A stretch of 64,000 bases of DNA from Nitrosomonas stercoris (lineage in GTDB: Bacteria; Pseudomonadota; Gammaproteobacteria; Burkholderiales; Nitrosomonadaceae). Positions 40,786 to 51,083 of the stretch are shown piece by piece. The stretch covers positions 930,001 through 994,000 of the forward strand of contig AP019755.1 in the NCBI GenBank assembly GCA_006742785.1, read 5' to 3'. Position 1 is the stretch's first letter. Every line of letters begins with the position of its first letter. The translations under genes were made by a program, and so were the position numbers. The notes under the pieces are model-generated. The model saw nothing but the letters and a program-made list of their open reading frames with translations. It was not told the DNA's origin and searched no databases.

Positions 40786-41586
40786 CTAACCAAACCGGCC
40801 GGTAATGTAGTCTTCCGTCCGCTTGTTTTTTGGCTTGATAAAGATTTTTCCGGTTGCGCCAAATTCAATTAATTCTCCCATATACATATAAGCAGTGTAA
40901 TCCGATACTCTAGCGGCTTGTTGCATGTTATGGGTAACGATCAGGATCGTGACTTTATTTCTGATATCTGAAATCAGCTCTTCAATGCTGGCGGTGGCGA
41001 TTGGGTCCAACGCAGAAGTGGGCTCGTCAAACAACAAAATTTCTGGATCAGTAGCTAATGCGCGGGCAATACATAGTCGTTGCTGCTGACCGCCGGACAG
41101 GTTAAAGGCAAGATCCCCCAATCTATTTTTGACTTCTTCCCACAACGCGGCGTTGCGTAGCGCATTTTCCACGCGTTCTTCCAAAATGGAACGGCGTCTA
41201 ACCCCTCTTATTCTGAGACCGTAAGCAACATTCTCAAAAATTGATTTTGGAAAAGGATTGGGTTTCTGAAACACCATGCTGATTCGCATCCTGACTTCGA
41301 TCGGATCAATTTCTGGCGAGAGAATATTTTCATTATCAGGATGCAGAAAAATTTCTCCCTCATAGTGATTATCCGGATAAAGATCATGCATGCGATTAAA
41401 ACAGCGCAAAAAGGTGGATTTACCGCATCCAGAAGGACCGATCAAAGCGGTTACCTGTTTTTCATGCACCACCATATTGATATTTTTGAGTGCCTGATGT
41501 TCTCCATAAAAGAAGTTCAGGTCTTTGACAACGGCCTTTTGAACAGCCTGGCCAGTGTTACTGGAAGAAGATTTAAATATTTGCAT
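40786..41586 (-). CDS. pstB: Phosphate ABC transporter ATP-binding protein
   Basis: This ATPase of 266 residues has Walker [11 protein letters not shown], the signature [15 protein letters not shown] and Walker [13 protein letters not shown]. It powers high-affinity phosphate import by PstC/PstA. It is last in the leftward order pstC-pstA-pstB, nine bases after pstA. A phoU gene does not follow; the next feature is a MITE-like element and hemB. Confidence 0.97.
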   Translation of the reverse strand: MQIFKSSSSNTGQAVQKAVVKDLNFFYGEHQALKNINMVVHEKQVTALIGPSGCGKSTFLRCFNRMHDLYPDNHYEGEIFLHPDNENILSPEIDPIEVRMRISMVFQKPNPFPKSIFENVAYGLRIRGVRRRSILEERVENALRNAALWEEVKNRLGDLAFNLSGGQQQRLCIARALATDPEILLFDEPTSALDPIATASIEELISDIRNKVTILIVTHNMQQAARVSDYTAYMYMGELIEFGATGKIFIKPKNKRTEDYITGRFG

Positions 41587-41595
41587 GGCTTCAAA

Positions 41596-42525
41596 TTACC
41601 ATTTGATTTTTTTGCGCAAATGATAGCGCAAATAGATCGCCAACCCATTCATAATTACCGTCATGATAATTAATACCAGGCCGGCGGCAGCGGCATTATG
41701 TTGGAAGGCTTCCTGCGGTCTTGAAATCCAGTTAAACATTTGGATCGGCATCACGGTAAAGGGATCCATTAACCAGTCAAAAGACAAAAACGGAAATTGC
41801 TCCTGCACAGGCGAAGGCGGTAGGAAGGCAATAAATGTCAGGGCACCAATAGTAATAATCGGTGCGGTTTCACCAATTGCTCGTGCCAATCCGATAATAA
41901 TGCCAGTCAGGATGCCTGCGGCAGAATAAGGTATTACGTGATCCGCAACTGTTTGCCATTTAGTTGCGCCCAAAGCATAAGCACCTTCTCGGATGGCAAC
42001 GGGGATAGAGCGAATTGCTTCCCGCGTGGCAACAATAACAATTGGCAGAATCAATAGTGCCAGTGTTAATCCGGCGGCGAGAATGCTTTGTCCTAGTCCC
42101 ATTTGATAAACAAATAATCCTAATGCCAGCAAGCCGTAAATAATGGAAGGTACACCGGCCAGGTTGGTCACGTTGATTTCAATGATTTCAGTAATAAGAT
42201 TCTTGGGTGCGTATTCTTCAAGATAGACACCAGCGGCAACGCCAAGCGGTACAGCAGCTGCAGCGGTAACTAGCATGACTAAAGTTGTGCCGACCCATGC
42301 TGAGAGAATGCCAGCGATTTCCGGCTTGCGGGAAGGGAAGGAGGTAAAAAATTCCAAGGTGATGCGCGGCATGCCATCAATCACCATGCTGCCAAACAAT
42401 GCAATGAATGTTAGAACAGCGATCATTAATGCAATGATGCCTGCAATCAGTGCGAGTAAATCCCAGCGCTTATGACGCGTGATAATTGCACGAATTTCGT
42501 CAACGCTGTCTGTATTGTCCATCAT
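41596..42525 (-). CDS. pstA: Phosphate ABC transporter permease PstA
   Basis: The protein has 309 residues and about six membrane helices. The binding-protein-dependent permease loop is SIPVAIREGAYALGATKWQTV, and GLARAIGETAPIITIGA is typical of PstA. It forms the channel with PstC. The gene is flanked closely by pstC (6 bases) and pstB. Confidence 0.96.
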   Translation of the reverse strand: MMDNTDSVDEIRAIITRHKRWDLLALIAGIIALMIAVLTFIALFGSMVIDGMPRITLEFFTSFPSRKPEIAGILSAWVGTTLVMLVTAAAAVPLGVAAGVYLEEYAPKNLITEIIEINVTNLAGVPSIIYGLLALGLFVYQMGLGQSILAAGLTLALLILPIVIVATREAIRSIPVAIREGAYALGATKWQTVADHVIPYSAAGILTGIIIGLARAIGETAPIITIGALTFIAFLPPSPVQEQFPFLSFDWLMDPFTVMPIQMFNWISRPQEAFQHNAAAAGLVLIIMTVIMNGLAIYLRYHLRKKIKW

Positions 42526-42531
42526 AGAGAA

Positions 42532-43464
42532 TTAGTAAACCTCACGAAAACGCTTGCGTAATAAATGTCCTAGAATATTGAAAACCAGTGTCAACAATAA
42601 TAATGTCAATCCGGCAGCAAAAATAGTCTGGTAGCCGATACTGCCATGAGGCAAATCACCCAGGCTGACTTGCACAATGTAAGTGGTAATGGTGGCAGCA
42701 GGCTCGGTTGGATTCCACACCAAATTGGGCTGCATACCTGCTGCAATAGCAACCACCATAGTTTCGCCTACTGCGCGAGAAATACCGAGAATGTAAGCAG
42801 CCGCGATACCGGATAACGAAGCGGGCATGACAACAGTAATAGCTGTTTGAAAACGCGTGGCGCCCATTGCATAGGAGCCTTCCCGTAAATGCATCGGCAC
42901 CGAACGCATTGCATCTTCAGTCATGGAACTGACATATGGAATGATCATGATTCCCATGACCAAACCAGCGGAAAGCAAGTTGAAGCCGGGTAAATCGGGC
43001 AAGATTGTTTGCAACAAGGGTGTGACAAATAGTAGCGCAAAGTATCCATAAACAACTGTTGGTACACCGCCGAGTAGTTCGAGAAAGGGTTTGGCTATTT
43101 CTCTTACTAGGAAGGGCGCGAATTCTGAAAGATAGATGGCAATAATGGTACCGAAAGGTAGCGCAATGGCCAGCGCGACCAGTGAGCTGATCACTGTTCC
43201 TGAAAGCAGGGGCAAAATTCCATAATGAGCGTCATCGAATAATGGTGTCCACTGCGTATCAGTCAAAAAATCCCATAAAGGTACATGTTTGAAAAAAACC
43301 AGTGATTCCGAGATCAACAGATAAATAATTGCAAACGTAATAAAAACCGAAAGAAAGGCAGCCAGAAACAGCAGCAATTCTATGATTCGTTCTTTTAAAT
43401 GACGTTTGTGGTTGTGACGCAGACTTTTGGGGGGGGTATTAATAGCAGCAGGTATTTTTGCCAT
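42532..43464 (-). CDS. pstC: Phosphate ABC transporter permease PstC
   Basis: The protein has 310 residues with an N-terminal basic segment and six membrane helices. The permease loop is SVPMHLREGSYAMGATRFQTA, and GISRAVGETMVVAIAAG marks PstC. It normally works with the binding protein PstS, whose gene would be expected directly upstream but is not there: the next gene upstream encodes a PEP-CTERM protein. Confidence 0.96.
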   Translation of the reverse strand: MAKIPAAINTPPKSLRHNHKRHLKERIIELLLFLAAFLSVFITFAIIYLLISESLVFFKHVPLWDFLTDTQWTPLFDDAHYGILPLLSGTVISSLVALAIALPFGTIIAIYLSEFAPFLVREIAKPFLELLGGVPTVVYGYFALLFVTPLLQTILPDLPGFNLLSAGLVMGIMIIPYVSSMTEDAMRSVPMHLREGSYAMGATRFQTAITVVMPASLSGIAAAYILGISRAVGETMVVAIAAGMQPNLVWNPTEPAATITTYIVQVSLGDLPHGSIGYQTIFAAGLTLLLLTLVFNILGHLLRKRFREVY

Positions 43465-43617
43465 GAATAACGCTTAGTTCTTTCGAAGAGAGTTATTCTA
43501 GAAATTAATTGTTACAATTTGATGAAAATAGGAAACAAATATTGATAAATGCTATTGGATTATTAATCCTTAAGTTACAAAGTAAAGATTGGATTGCAGT
43601 TTTGTCTCTATGTCCCA

Positions 43618-43654
43618 TTTTCCAGTTTTGCACAGAGGGCGCAAAACTGGAAAA
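43618..43654. terminator. Terminator-like hairpin after the PEP-CTERM gene
   Basis: A perfect 14-bp inverted repeat, TTTTCCAGTTTTGC (43618-43631) and its complement (43641-43654), has a nine-base loop, just past the stop of the PEP-CTERM gene (leftward). The T tracts are inside the stem. It probably separates that gene from pstC. Confidence 0.6.
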
Positions 43655-43663
43655 GCTCAAATT

Positions 43664-44647
43664 TTAGTGACCCCTATGTTGTACCCACAATAATAAGATG
43701 CCACCTAATCCGATTAACAGAGTGCTAGCTGGCTCGGGAACAGTTCTAGATGAATCGCTGGGTGACTGTCTATCAGAAGGAATTGGATCTCTGCCCGCAC
43801 CCACGAGAGCTAAATTATCATTATTGTCTGGTGATTTGTTTAAGTCTTCGGGCGACGCTTCAAAGAACTCTGGCTCATTTTTTTGATCATCGGCAGCAGA
43901 ATTATCTTTGCTATCCTTTTGTTTTTGCTCTGACGTAGGCAGGTGGTCAGAGCTGTTTTTAGCGAATGATTTATCTTGTTTGCCATGATCACGATTATTA
44001 CCATTGCTACCGCTTGGAGTTTTGCTATCTGGATCAGTTGAGGAAGGAGTATCTATTTTTCTGTCGTCATTACTATTATCAGAAGCTTTGCTCAAATTTT
44101 CGCGAGATGGTTTTTCAGCACCGTTCTTAGAAGCCAATTTATCCTGTTTGCTACGATCACCCCAGCCACCACCTCCACCTGGAAAAAATCCACTACTGCC
44201 ACTTGGTTTTGATCTTACTGCTGATTGGCGAGCATTTTTTGTTCCTGAATCTATTCCTGAGTTTGAGTGTCCGGAATTGTCGTTATGATGGCCGTAACCA
44301 GCAGTGATATCTTCCTCATCATCCTGACTAGAAAAAACAATATGATCGTTGTTGACGAAGTCATCTAGATAGATGGACATCGCGTTATCGAGCGAGCCAT
44401 TGTCATTTCCAATAAAGAAATAATCGATAACACCATTGACATCAGCTGTTGCTACCTGACTATTTGCCGCAAATCTGTTTCCATGTCGATGATTAATCGT
44501 TGTCGCATCGGTGGTAACGTGATTATGTGAGTTCGCCTGTTCACTATCCATGGCATGATCATTAGCAGACAGCTTTAATCCGATCAATGTGAGTGCGGCA
44601 ATCAATGGTATACCGGCACAGATAGCTTTAATTGCTATTTTATTCAC
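43664..44647 (-). CDS. PEP-CTERM sorted, low-complexity Asp/Ser/Asn/Lys-rich surface protein
   Basis: The protein has 327 residues. A hydrophobic N-terminal segment (about 5-28) serves as signal. A long hydrophilic region rich in Ser, Asp, Asn, Lys and Gly follows, with repeats such as KQDKLASKN and KQDKSFAKN, plus GGGGWGDRSKQ. The C-terminus is a textbook PEP-CTERM tag: VPEPASTLLIGLGGILLLW and a basic tail. Such proteins are cut by an exosortase and displayed on the cell surface or in the exopolysaccharide. The low-complexity body has no recognisable domain. The product is probably an extracellular matrix or biofilm protein. Confidence 0.85.
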   Translation of the reverse strand: MNKIAIKAICAGIPLIAALTLIGLKLSANDHAMDSEQANSHNHVTTDATTINHRHGNRFAANSQVATADVNGVIDYFFIGNDNGSLDNAMSIYLDDFVNNDHIVFSSQDDEEDITAGYGHHNDNSGHSNSGIDSGTKNARQSAVRSKPSGSSGFFPGGGGGWGDRSKQDKLASKNGAEKPSRENLSKASDNSNDDRKIDTPSSTDPDSKTPSGSNGNNRDHGKQDKSFAKNSSDHLPTSEQKQKDSKDNSAADDQKNEPEFFEASPEDLNKSPDNNDNLALVGAGRDPIPSDRQSPSDSSRTVPEPASTLLIGLGGILLLWVQHRGH

Positions 44648-44816
44648 TTTAAATATTCCTTATAAATATATTCACCAGAGCAACCATTGATAAAGTCTTG
44701 CCAAATCCCGATGCTGGTTTTCCAACAACTGACTAGATTTGGCAAATCAACGTGACGACGCTAGAAACCATTAAATGGATGCACAAAATATGTGATTTGT
44801 TCTGATACCGTCTCAA

Positions 44817-44832
44817 CAGTGCTAAGGCACTG
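44817..44832. promoter_or_regulatory. Small hairpin upstream of the PEP-CTERM gene
   Basis: CAGTGC-TAAG-GCACTG is a perfect 6-bp stem with a four-base loop about 170 bases before the gene's start. It lies in the 468-base gap 44648-45115, which otherwise holds only the inverted-repeat element at 45023-45089 and no visible gene. Its function is unknown. Confidence 0.3.
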
Positions 44833-45022
44833 GTGTACTTACTTATAAATAAGCAATTTTTGTGCCAAGGAATGTATTTATTTGTTTTTAAAGAACAATT
44901 TTGGTGAAGCAATACTTACTTAAAGTATTATGTAAAAAGATTCGACACCGGTTCAGGGTGGAGATTGAAGCAGTTGTCAATCAAAAAATAGAAGAAAAGA
45001 TTGAGATCGTGCGGACGTGTAA

Positions 45023-45089
45023 TTAGGGAATTTCTAAAAACTATTGGTTTTGTTACTTCTGTTCTACAATATTTTCAGAAATTCCCTAA
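45023..45089. mobile_element. MITE-like inverted-repeat element, copy 2
   Basis: 67 bp with terminal arms TTAGGGAATTTCTAAAAA (45023-45040) and TTTTCAGAAATTCCCTAA (45072-45089), one mismatch over 18. A TA dinucleotide borders GGGAA on both sides, as expected for insertion at TA by an IS630-like transposase. Confidence 0.7.
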
Positions 45090-45115
45090 AAAGATAACGA
45101 ATAGTTACGCTGTGA

Positions 45116-45679
45116 TTAGCGCATGGTTTTAAGCGCTTGTGCCCACTTATACAATTCATCTAGCATAATTGTAGCGGCGCGTGTATGAGAATCAATAGGA
45201 TTGAAGTGCTTGTTTTCATCGATGAGCGTGAAAACGTTCTGCACTGTGACTGCTTCTACTGTGGGCATGATTTTCAGCGTTGTCAGCGTTTGTTTCAGAA
45301 TTTGCGCTGAACGCAACCCACCAGATATTCCGCCGTAACTTACGATACCCGCCGGCTTGTAGTTCCATTCCTTATAGACATAGTTCAGCGCATTAAGCAA
45401 TGAAGGTGGTGGGCCAAAATTATATTCGGGTGTGACAAATACATATGCATCGGCAGCATCGACACTAGCTGCCCAGTCTTTGGTATGGGCGTGTTGATAT
45501 TGTTGGCGTACTGGATGTTCCGGTTCGTTATAGACCGGTAAATTAAAGTAAGCCAAATCGACTGGCACGACTGCAAATTTGCCATGCTGGATAGCAGCTT
45601 CACAAAACCATTGTGCGACATAAGGCCCAATGCGTCCGGGACGAGTACTACAAGTAATAACGTGTAACTTGAGAGTCAT
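45116..45679 (-). CDS. NADPH-dependent FMN reductase family protein
   Basis: This flavodoxin-like protein of 187 residues has the phosphate-binding CSTRPGRIGPYVAQWF, TPEYNFGPPPSLLNALNYVY and SYGGISGGLRSAQIL. Relatives reduce FMN, quinones, azo dyes or chromate with NAD(P)H. The physiological substrate is not clear. It lies 41 bases after the mutarotase gene in the same direction, so the two may share a transcript. Confidence 0.88.
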   Translation of the reverse strand: MTLKLHVITCSTRPGRIGPYVAQWFCEAAIQHGKFAVVPVDLAYFNLPVYNEPEHPVRQQYQHAHTKDWAASVDAADAYVFVTPEYNFGPPPSLLNALNYVYKEWNYKPAGIVSYGGISGGLRSAQILKQTLTTLKIMPTVEAVTVQNVFTLIDENKHFNPIDSHTRAATIMLDELYKWAQALKTMR

Positions 45680-45720
45680 TGTTTAACTTTGTTTGAAATA
45701 TAAGGTTTTGATAATTTTGA

Positions 45721-46632
45721 TCAGTCCTGCTCAATTTTATAGTTAGCGGTGAGTTTGACTTCACTATTTGGCGGGATATGAGCGCGATCAGTCGCAGCAT
45801 TGGTGGTTTCCACACAAATGAAACGTAGATAATCCTCATCTCCCAGATCAGACATAGCAGCAGAGCGTTTGGCCCATGGATTCCACACCACTGCTGTTCT
45901 GTTGCCTTTGGACGTAATCCGAATACGACGTTGCCAAGCCTGATCATGAATAACCAGATCACTACTGCCCACCGCCTGATAAATCCGATCCACCTCAGCA
46001 TCGATAGTTACTGCACCCAATTGTTCCCTTTCCATGTTATCACTGACCTTATCGATATAGCGCGTGTTTTCCAAACCCGTCACACTGGTTTGGCGAATAT
46101 CGCCCACCTGGAAATAAGGATGAAAGGCTTGTGTGATAGTACACGGTTGCGTACCAGTATTACGCGTAGTCAACTCCAGATTCAAGGTATCTGCAATGGT
46201 GATCTCCAACTGCAGTGCAAAAGCACGTGACCAGATCGCCCGGGTCTCTGCCGTATCCGTGGCTCCTAATACAATCTGTACCGCACCTTCCGGTGTCAGA
46301 GCAGTGGAGATAACCTCCCACATACGATTGCGCATAAAGCCATGCGCTGGTCGCCCTTTACCTTCCAAATCCGGACCAAACCACGGCCAACAAATCGGCA
46401 CCCCCCCCTTAATTGCCTTGCCGGGCTGATAATAAGCTTGCTGGCTGACAAACAATAACTGCTGCTGCGCATGCGCTGGCTGAAAAGCCAAGACTTGTCC
46501 CCCATATACTGAGATAAGCGCTTTGGCCTGCTCGTTATTCACCTGGATAACTGGCAAGCCACCTTTGCCCTCGCTAAAGACCACCTGCTGACCGATACCA
46601 TATTGTTGATTGAGCTGTTCGCTATTCATCAT
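45721..46632 (-). CDS. D-hexose-6-phosphate mutarotase (YeaD-like aldose epimerase)
   Basis: The protein has 303 residues of a galactose-mutarotase-like beta-sandwich: GVPICWPWFGPDLEGKGRPA, HGFMRNRMWEV, FHPYFQVGDI and VVWNPWAKRSAAMSDLGDED. These are the conserved blocks of the YeaD group, which equilibrates alpha and beta anomers of glucose 6-phosphate. Catalytic His and Glu residues are in the HGFMR/FHPYF region and near the C-terminus. It is divergent from acnA. Confidence 0.9.
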   Translation of the reverse strand: MMNSEQLNQQYGIGQQVVFSEGKGGLPVIQVNNEQAKALISVYGGQVLAFQPAHAQQQLLFVSQQAYYQPGKAIKGGVPICWPWFGPDLEGKGRPAHGFMRNRMWEVISTALTPEGAVQIVLGATDTAETRAIWSRAFALQLEITIADTLNLELTTRNTGTQPCTITQAFHPYFQVGDIRQTSVTGLENTRYIDKVSDNMEREQLGAVTIDAEVDRIYQAVGSSDLVIHDQAWQRRIRITSKGNRTAVVWNPWAKRSAAMSDLGDEDYLRFICVETTNAATDRAHIPPNSEVKLTANYKIEQD

Positions 46633-46663
46633 ACTCCTATCAAATACATCAAAAAGCGGTTGT

Positions 46664-46695
46664 GCTGGCCTCCCAAGTCAATACTTGGTGCCAGC
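46664..46695. promoter_or_regulatory. Stem-loop between the mutarotase gene and acnA
   Basis: GCTGGC (46664-46669) pairs with GCCAGC (46690-46695), and inside it CCAAGT (46673-46678) pairs with ACTTGG (46683-46688) around CAAT. There is no T-run. It lies in the divergent promoter region, so it may be an operator or an mRNA leader structure. Confidence 0.4.
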
Positions 46696-46771
46696 CAGTG
46701 GCAAATGATAAACTCAAATGATTCATCGATACATACAAAATCGCTGCCAAGCGCTCACGCAAGGAACTGAC

Positions 46772-49630
46772 ATGGCTCATAATTTATTCAACAGTTTACG
46801 TCCCCTCACCCTGGCAAATGGTACCACTGCCCAGTTTTATGCTCTGTCAGCACTGGAGGAAGCTGGGTTAGGCAAGATTACACGGCTGCCTCTTTCCATT
46901 CGTATCGTGCTGGAATCAGTCCTGCGCAATTATGATGACAACAAGATCACCCAGGCGCATGTTGAGCAACTGGCTGGCTGGCAACCCCAAGCAGAACGCA
47001 CCCATGAAATTCCATTTGTAGTGGCCCGCATTGTCTTACAGGATTTCACAGGCGTACCGCTGCTGGTCGATCTGGCTGCCATGCGTAGCGCTGCGCAACG
47101 ATTGGGTAAAGATCCTGAACAAATTGAACCACTGGTCCCCGTCGATCTGGTGGTCGATCACTCCATCCAGGTGGATTATTACGGTGATAGCCAGGCATTG
47201 GCACGCAATATGGAAATTGAATTCCAGCGTAATCACGAGCGCTATCAATTCATCAAATGGGGTATGCAAGCATTTGACACCTTTGGCGTAATTCCCCCAG
47301 GCATTGGCATTGTGCATCAGGTCAACTTAGAATACCTGGCGCGTGGCGTACATCAAAAGAATGGCTTAATCTATCCTGATACCCTGGTCGGTACCGACTC
47401 ACATACCACCATGATCAACGGTATTGGTGTAGTGGGTTGGGGCGTAGGCGGCATTGAAGCTGAAGCCGGCATGCTGGGCCAACCAGTGTATTTCTTAACG
47501 CCAGATGTAGTTGGGGTGAATCTAGTGGGGCAATTGCGAGAGGGAGTGACTGCTACTGACTTGGTACTAACTGTGACAGAAATGCTGCGTCAAGCCAATG
47601 TAGTAGGCAAGTTTGTAGAATTCTTTGGCGAAGGCACCGCTTCACTGAGCCTGCCAGATCGTGCCACCATCAGTAACATGTCGCCAGAATATGGCGCCAC
47701 CTTAGGTCTATTCCCGGTAGATGACACCACCTTAGATTACTTTCGCTACACCGGGCGCACAGCAGAGGAAATCGATGCACTGGAACGCTACTTCCGCGCT
47801 CAAGGTCTATTTGGTGTACCGCAGCTGGGAGACATTGACTACAGTCAAGTCTTAACACTGGATTTGGCCACCATTGAGCCCTCACTAGCTGGCCCCAAAC
47901 GCCCGCAAGATCGCATTGCATTAGAGGCACTCAAAACCACCTTTACAGAGCTATTTAGCCGACCGGTGAAAGATAACGGCTTTGGTAAAGCAGCGGAACT
48001 ACTTACGCAAACCTATCACACCCGCGATAAGCGCGCCCAATCAGAATTATGTGTCGCCCCTGATCGCAGTCAAAATGAATCTGCTGTCACCCCAGGTGAT
48101 GCACGCAATGCCACTGAAATGACTGGCAACCGTCCTACTCCGCGGATTGGCGCACATCCTGCAGATAATGCGGCAATCCCGGCAGCCATTGATTTGCATC
48201 ACGGCGATATTCTGATTGCAGCGATTACCTCCTGTACCAACACCTCTAACCCCAGCGTATTGATTGCGGCGGGCTTGCTGGCCAAAAAGGCAGTAGAAAA
48301 AGGCTTGACCGTACAACATCACATCAAGACATCGCTTGCCCCTGGTTCACGCGTAGTCACAGACTATCTGCAAGCAGCGGGTTTGCTGCCCTATCTGGAG
48401 CAACTAGGCTTTAGCTTAGCTGGGTATGGTTGTACCACCTGTATTGGTAACTCTGGTCCGCTGCCAGAAATTGTAGAAGAGACCGTCATCAAAGAAGATC
48501 TGGTTTGTGCTGCCGTGCTATCCGGTAACCGCAACTTTGAAGCACGCATCCATTCCAACATCCGGGCCAACTTCCTGGCTTCCCCACCACTGGTCGTAGC
48601 TTATGCTATTGCCGGCACCGTGTTAAAAGATCCCACCCGTGAACCATTGGGGACAGGTAAAGACGGCCAACCAGTTTGGCTGCGTGATATCTGGCCCAGC
48701 AATGCCGAGATTGCTGCCGTGATGAACTATGCCACCCAAGCGGATACCTTCCGTCGTCTGTATCGTGATTTCACCAAAGATCATGTCTTGTGGAATAACA
48801 TTACAGCGGCCACTGGCAAATCCTATGATTGGCCCGCTTCCACCTACATTGCCGAGCCGCCCTTCTTTGCAGATTTCCCACTGGATATCCATCAAGTTGA
48901 ACAACCTACCGCTATCCAGGGTGCTCGCGCCTTGGCCGTATTTGGAGATTCCGTCACCACCGATCACATTAGCCCAGCAGGCGCCATCAAAGCAGCTTCC
49001 CCAGCAGGTGAATACCTGCTAGAGCATGGCGTAAAACGACTGGATTTCAACAGCTATGGTTCGCGTCGCGGCAATCATCATGTCATGATGCGCGGCACCT
49101 TTGCTAATGTCCGCATTAGAAACCTGATGGTGCCAGGCAGTGAAGGCGGCGTGACCTGCTATTACGCGCAAGGAAATGACAATGGTGGCGAACAGATGAG
49201 TATCTTTGATGCCGCCATGCGTTATCAACAAACTGGCATCCCTACCGTGGTATTGGCTGGCAAGGAATACGGCACTGGTTCCAGCCGTGACTGGGCAGCT
49301 AAAGGCACCCAATTATTAGGCGTTAAAGCCGTGATTGCCCAAAGCTATGAGCGCATCCATCGCAGTAACTTAATTGGTATGGGCGTGCTGCCACTACAAT
49401 TCCAGCCTGGCGATAGTCCAACTTCATTAGGCATCACCGGTAATGAGCAGTTTGATATTTTAGGATTAGGTCAATTGCAACCGCAACAAACCGTCACACT
49501 AGTCATTCACAGACGTGATGGTACTCAGCAAGAAGTAACGCTACGTTGCCGTATTGATACTGCCATTGAAGTGGACTACTACCGCCATGGCGGCATCCTG
49601 CAATACGTACTCAGAAAAAATTATGCGTGA
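46772..49630 (+). CDS. acnA: Aconitate hydratase A
   Basis: From ATG 46772, with an AAGGAA ribosome site, the protein has 952 residues. An upstream in-frame start (46718) is less likely. The three iron-sulfur ligands lie in [11 protein letters not shown] (about residue 487) and [14 protein letters not shown] (about 554 and 557). Other conserved blocks are [20 protein letters not shown] and [16 protein letters not shown]. It converts citrate to isocitrate in the TCA cycle. It is longer than E. coli AcnA (891) because of an insert of about 60 residues before the first cysteine (around residue 430-475, rich in Asn, Ala and Thr). Only isolated metabolic genes surround it. Confidence 0.97.
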   Translation: MAHNLFNSLRPLTLANGTTAQFYALSALEEAGLGKITRLPLSIRIVLESVLRNYDDNKITQAHVEQLAGWQPQAERTHEIPFVVARIVLQDFTGVPLLVDLAAMRSAAQRLGKDPEQIEPLVPVDLVVDHSIQVDYYGDSQALARNMEIEFQRNHERYQFIKWGMQAFDTFGVIPPGIGIVHQVNLEYLARGVHQKNGLIYPDTLVGTDSHTTMINGIGVVGWGVGGIEAEAGMLGQPVYFLTPDVVGVNLVGQLREGVTATDLVLTVTEMLRQANVVGKFVEFFGEGTASLSLPDRATISNMSPEYGATLGLFPVDDTTLDYFRYTGRTAEEIDALERYFRAQGLFGVPQLGDIDYSQVLTLDLATIEPSLAGPKRPQDRIALEALKTTFTELFSRPVKDNGFGKAAELLTQTYHTRDKRAQSELCVAPDRSQNESAVTPGDARNATEMTGNRPTPRIGAHPADNAAIPAAIDLHHGDILIAAITSCTNTSNPSVLIAAGLLAKKAVEKGLTVQHHIKTSLAPGSRVVTDYLQAAGLLPYLEQLGFSLAGYGCTTCIGNSGPLPEIVEETVIKEDLVCAAVLSGNRNFEARIHSNIRANFLASPPLVVAYAIAGTVLKDPTREPLGTGKDGQPVWLRDIWPSNAEIAAVMNYATQADTFRRLYRDFTKDHVLWNNITAATGKSYDWPASTYIAEPPFFADFPLDIHQVEQPTAIQGARALAVFGDSVTTDHISPAGAIKAASPAGEYLLEHGVKRLDFNSYGSRRGNHHVMMRGTFANVRIRNLMVPGSEGGVTCYYAQGNDNGGEQMSIFDAAMRYQQTGIPTVVLAGKEYGTGSSRDWAAKGTQLLGVKAVIAQSYERIHRSNLIGMGVLPLQFQPGDSPTSLGITGNEQFDILGLGQLQPQQTVTLVIHRRDGTQQEVTLRCRIDTAIEVDYYRHGGILQYVLRKNYA

Positions 49631-49716
49631 GGGGGACAAGTGCACCATGAATTGCAACGTTTATAAGTATCAAGAAATTCCTAACATTTTAGCCGCGTTC
49701 TTTTTATACCATCGGC

Positions 49717-50838
49717 CTAGTAGTGGTAATGTGCGCCGAAACCAATATATTCGACCTTTTCTCTGTAAAACTGGCCAGTAGGAGAATAGCCATTAAAATA
49801 CTCAAATAGAAACTGAAGTTTTCTGTTGAAAGTCTGAAAATTGTCGAATTGGATGCCGGCTCTGGCTGACACATCCGCATTCCAACGATTTTGTTCGTGG
49901 TTTTTAATATCCACCGCAAGGATCGGCCGCATTTGTGCCAACTCCATTCTCCATGGACTTCTGAATTCCACGCCATATTGTACTGACCAAGGTTTAATCG
50001 TCGATGGTTCTTTGCGAAAAATACCACCACCACCGCCGTATACACGAATTCCATATGGCAACTCGTAGGAAAGTCTGAGATCAGCTGCTTCATAGCTAAG
50101 ATTAATACGCTCTACATCGCTGAGCTTCCTCAATAGAAATTCGTCACCCAAATGGGAGCTTTGATGGTAGATACGAGCGAAAGCAGAGGCATGACCTGCA
50201 CGTACACTGGTATAAAGCCCCCCAATAAAATCTGTATTAATGAGATCAGTTGAGGGGGCACCCAGATTAAAATCACTGAATACTCCTGCCTGGAGACCAA
50301 CTTCCCACTGTACGATAGATTGTCCGATGTTGGCACGATAAAACGGGATGGTTTCACCGAAGCTGACAGAACCATTGTGATTGCCATCCACCTTTTTCCC
50401 CACATAATTACGGTAGGTTGCTGAGAAATGATTCCAACGTGGATCAGCCAATAACGGTTTAAATAAGTGGCCTTCCGGCAGCAAACCTGTTGCTAGCACT
50501 GTTGAATGTGTTGCCAGAGCGCCTTCATCGACAACCACTTCAGTTGGTGTCGGAGAAGTTTGCGGAGGCTGTTGAGCGGTATATTCTGCTATTTCTACTT
50601 TGGTAACACCCGGAATTTCTGCGAGCTGCTGTGTAATTCTGGCGAGATCCTCTGCCGGTAGCTTGTCGGCTGGCAATGTAATGTTGCCGTTGCGTACGGT
50701 TAATTCAGGAAGATCAACCCCAAACTGAAGTTTCAGAATAGCTGTAGCATAGCCAGCGACATATGAATCATCTGGTGATGCGGCGCTTGCGGAACAGACA
50801 CAGAATATTGTGGTTATAAAGATTAAGAAAAATCGCAT
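49717..50838 (-). CDS. Outer-membrane beta-barrel-like protein (DUF1207 type)
   Basis: A 373-residue protein with a signal peptide (cleavage after SASA, about residue 19). Residues 20-85 resemble a small BON-like alpha/beta domain (TQQLAEIPGVTKVEIAEY). The rest is rich in alternating aromatic strands (FRSPWRMELAQMRPILAVDI) and ends FGAHYHY with a terminal aromatic residue, as in outer-membrane barrels. LPEGHLFKPLLADPRWNHFS fits the DUF1207 family as I remember it. Function unknown. It converges with acnA and is monocistronic. Confidence 0.65.
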   Translation of the reverse strand: MRFFLIFITTIFCVCSASAASPDDSYVAGYATAILKLQFGVDLPELTVRNGNITLPADKLPAEDLARITQQLAEIPGVTKVEIAEYTAQQPPQTSPTPTEVVVDEGALATHSTVLATGLLPEGHLFKPLLADPRWNHFSATYRNYVGKKVDGNHNGSVSFGETIPFYRANIGQSIVQWEVGLQAGVFSDFNLGAPSTDLINTDFIGGLYTSVRAGHASAFARIYHQSSHLGDEFLLRKLSDVERINLSYEAADLRLSYELPYGIRVYGGGGGIFRKEPSTIKPWSVQYGVEFRSPWRMELAQMRPILAVDIKNHEQNRWNADVSARAGIQFDNFQTFNRKLQFLFEYFNGYSPTGQFYREKVEYIGFGAHYHY

Positions 50839-51083
50839 GTTATTGTCTTAGCAGAAAAAATTTTGCTCCGTATAACAGCAGACTGAAGTGATCCAGTTCT
50901 AACAAACTGATACTTGCGAATAAGCTAGGTTTTCGCCAATTTACAGCTGAATTGGCAGAAACTGTGTATTACTGGCGGACATAATGCGCATACTGTACGG
51001 ATTATCATATAAAGCACGTCTGACAAGACAAACTAAAAGGTGAACGCCAAGCTCAGGAAGTCCGCCTACAATGCCTTTTATAA

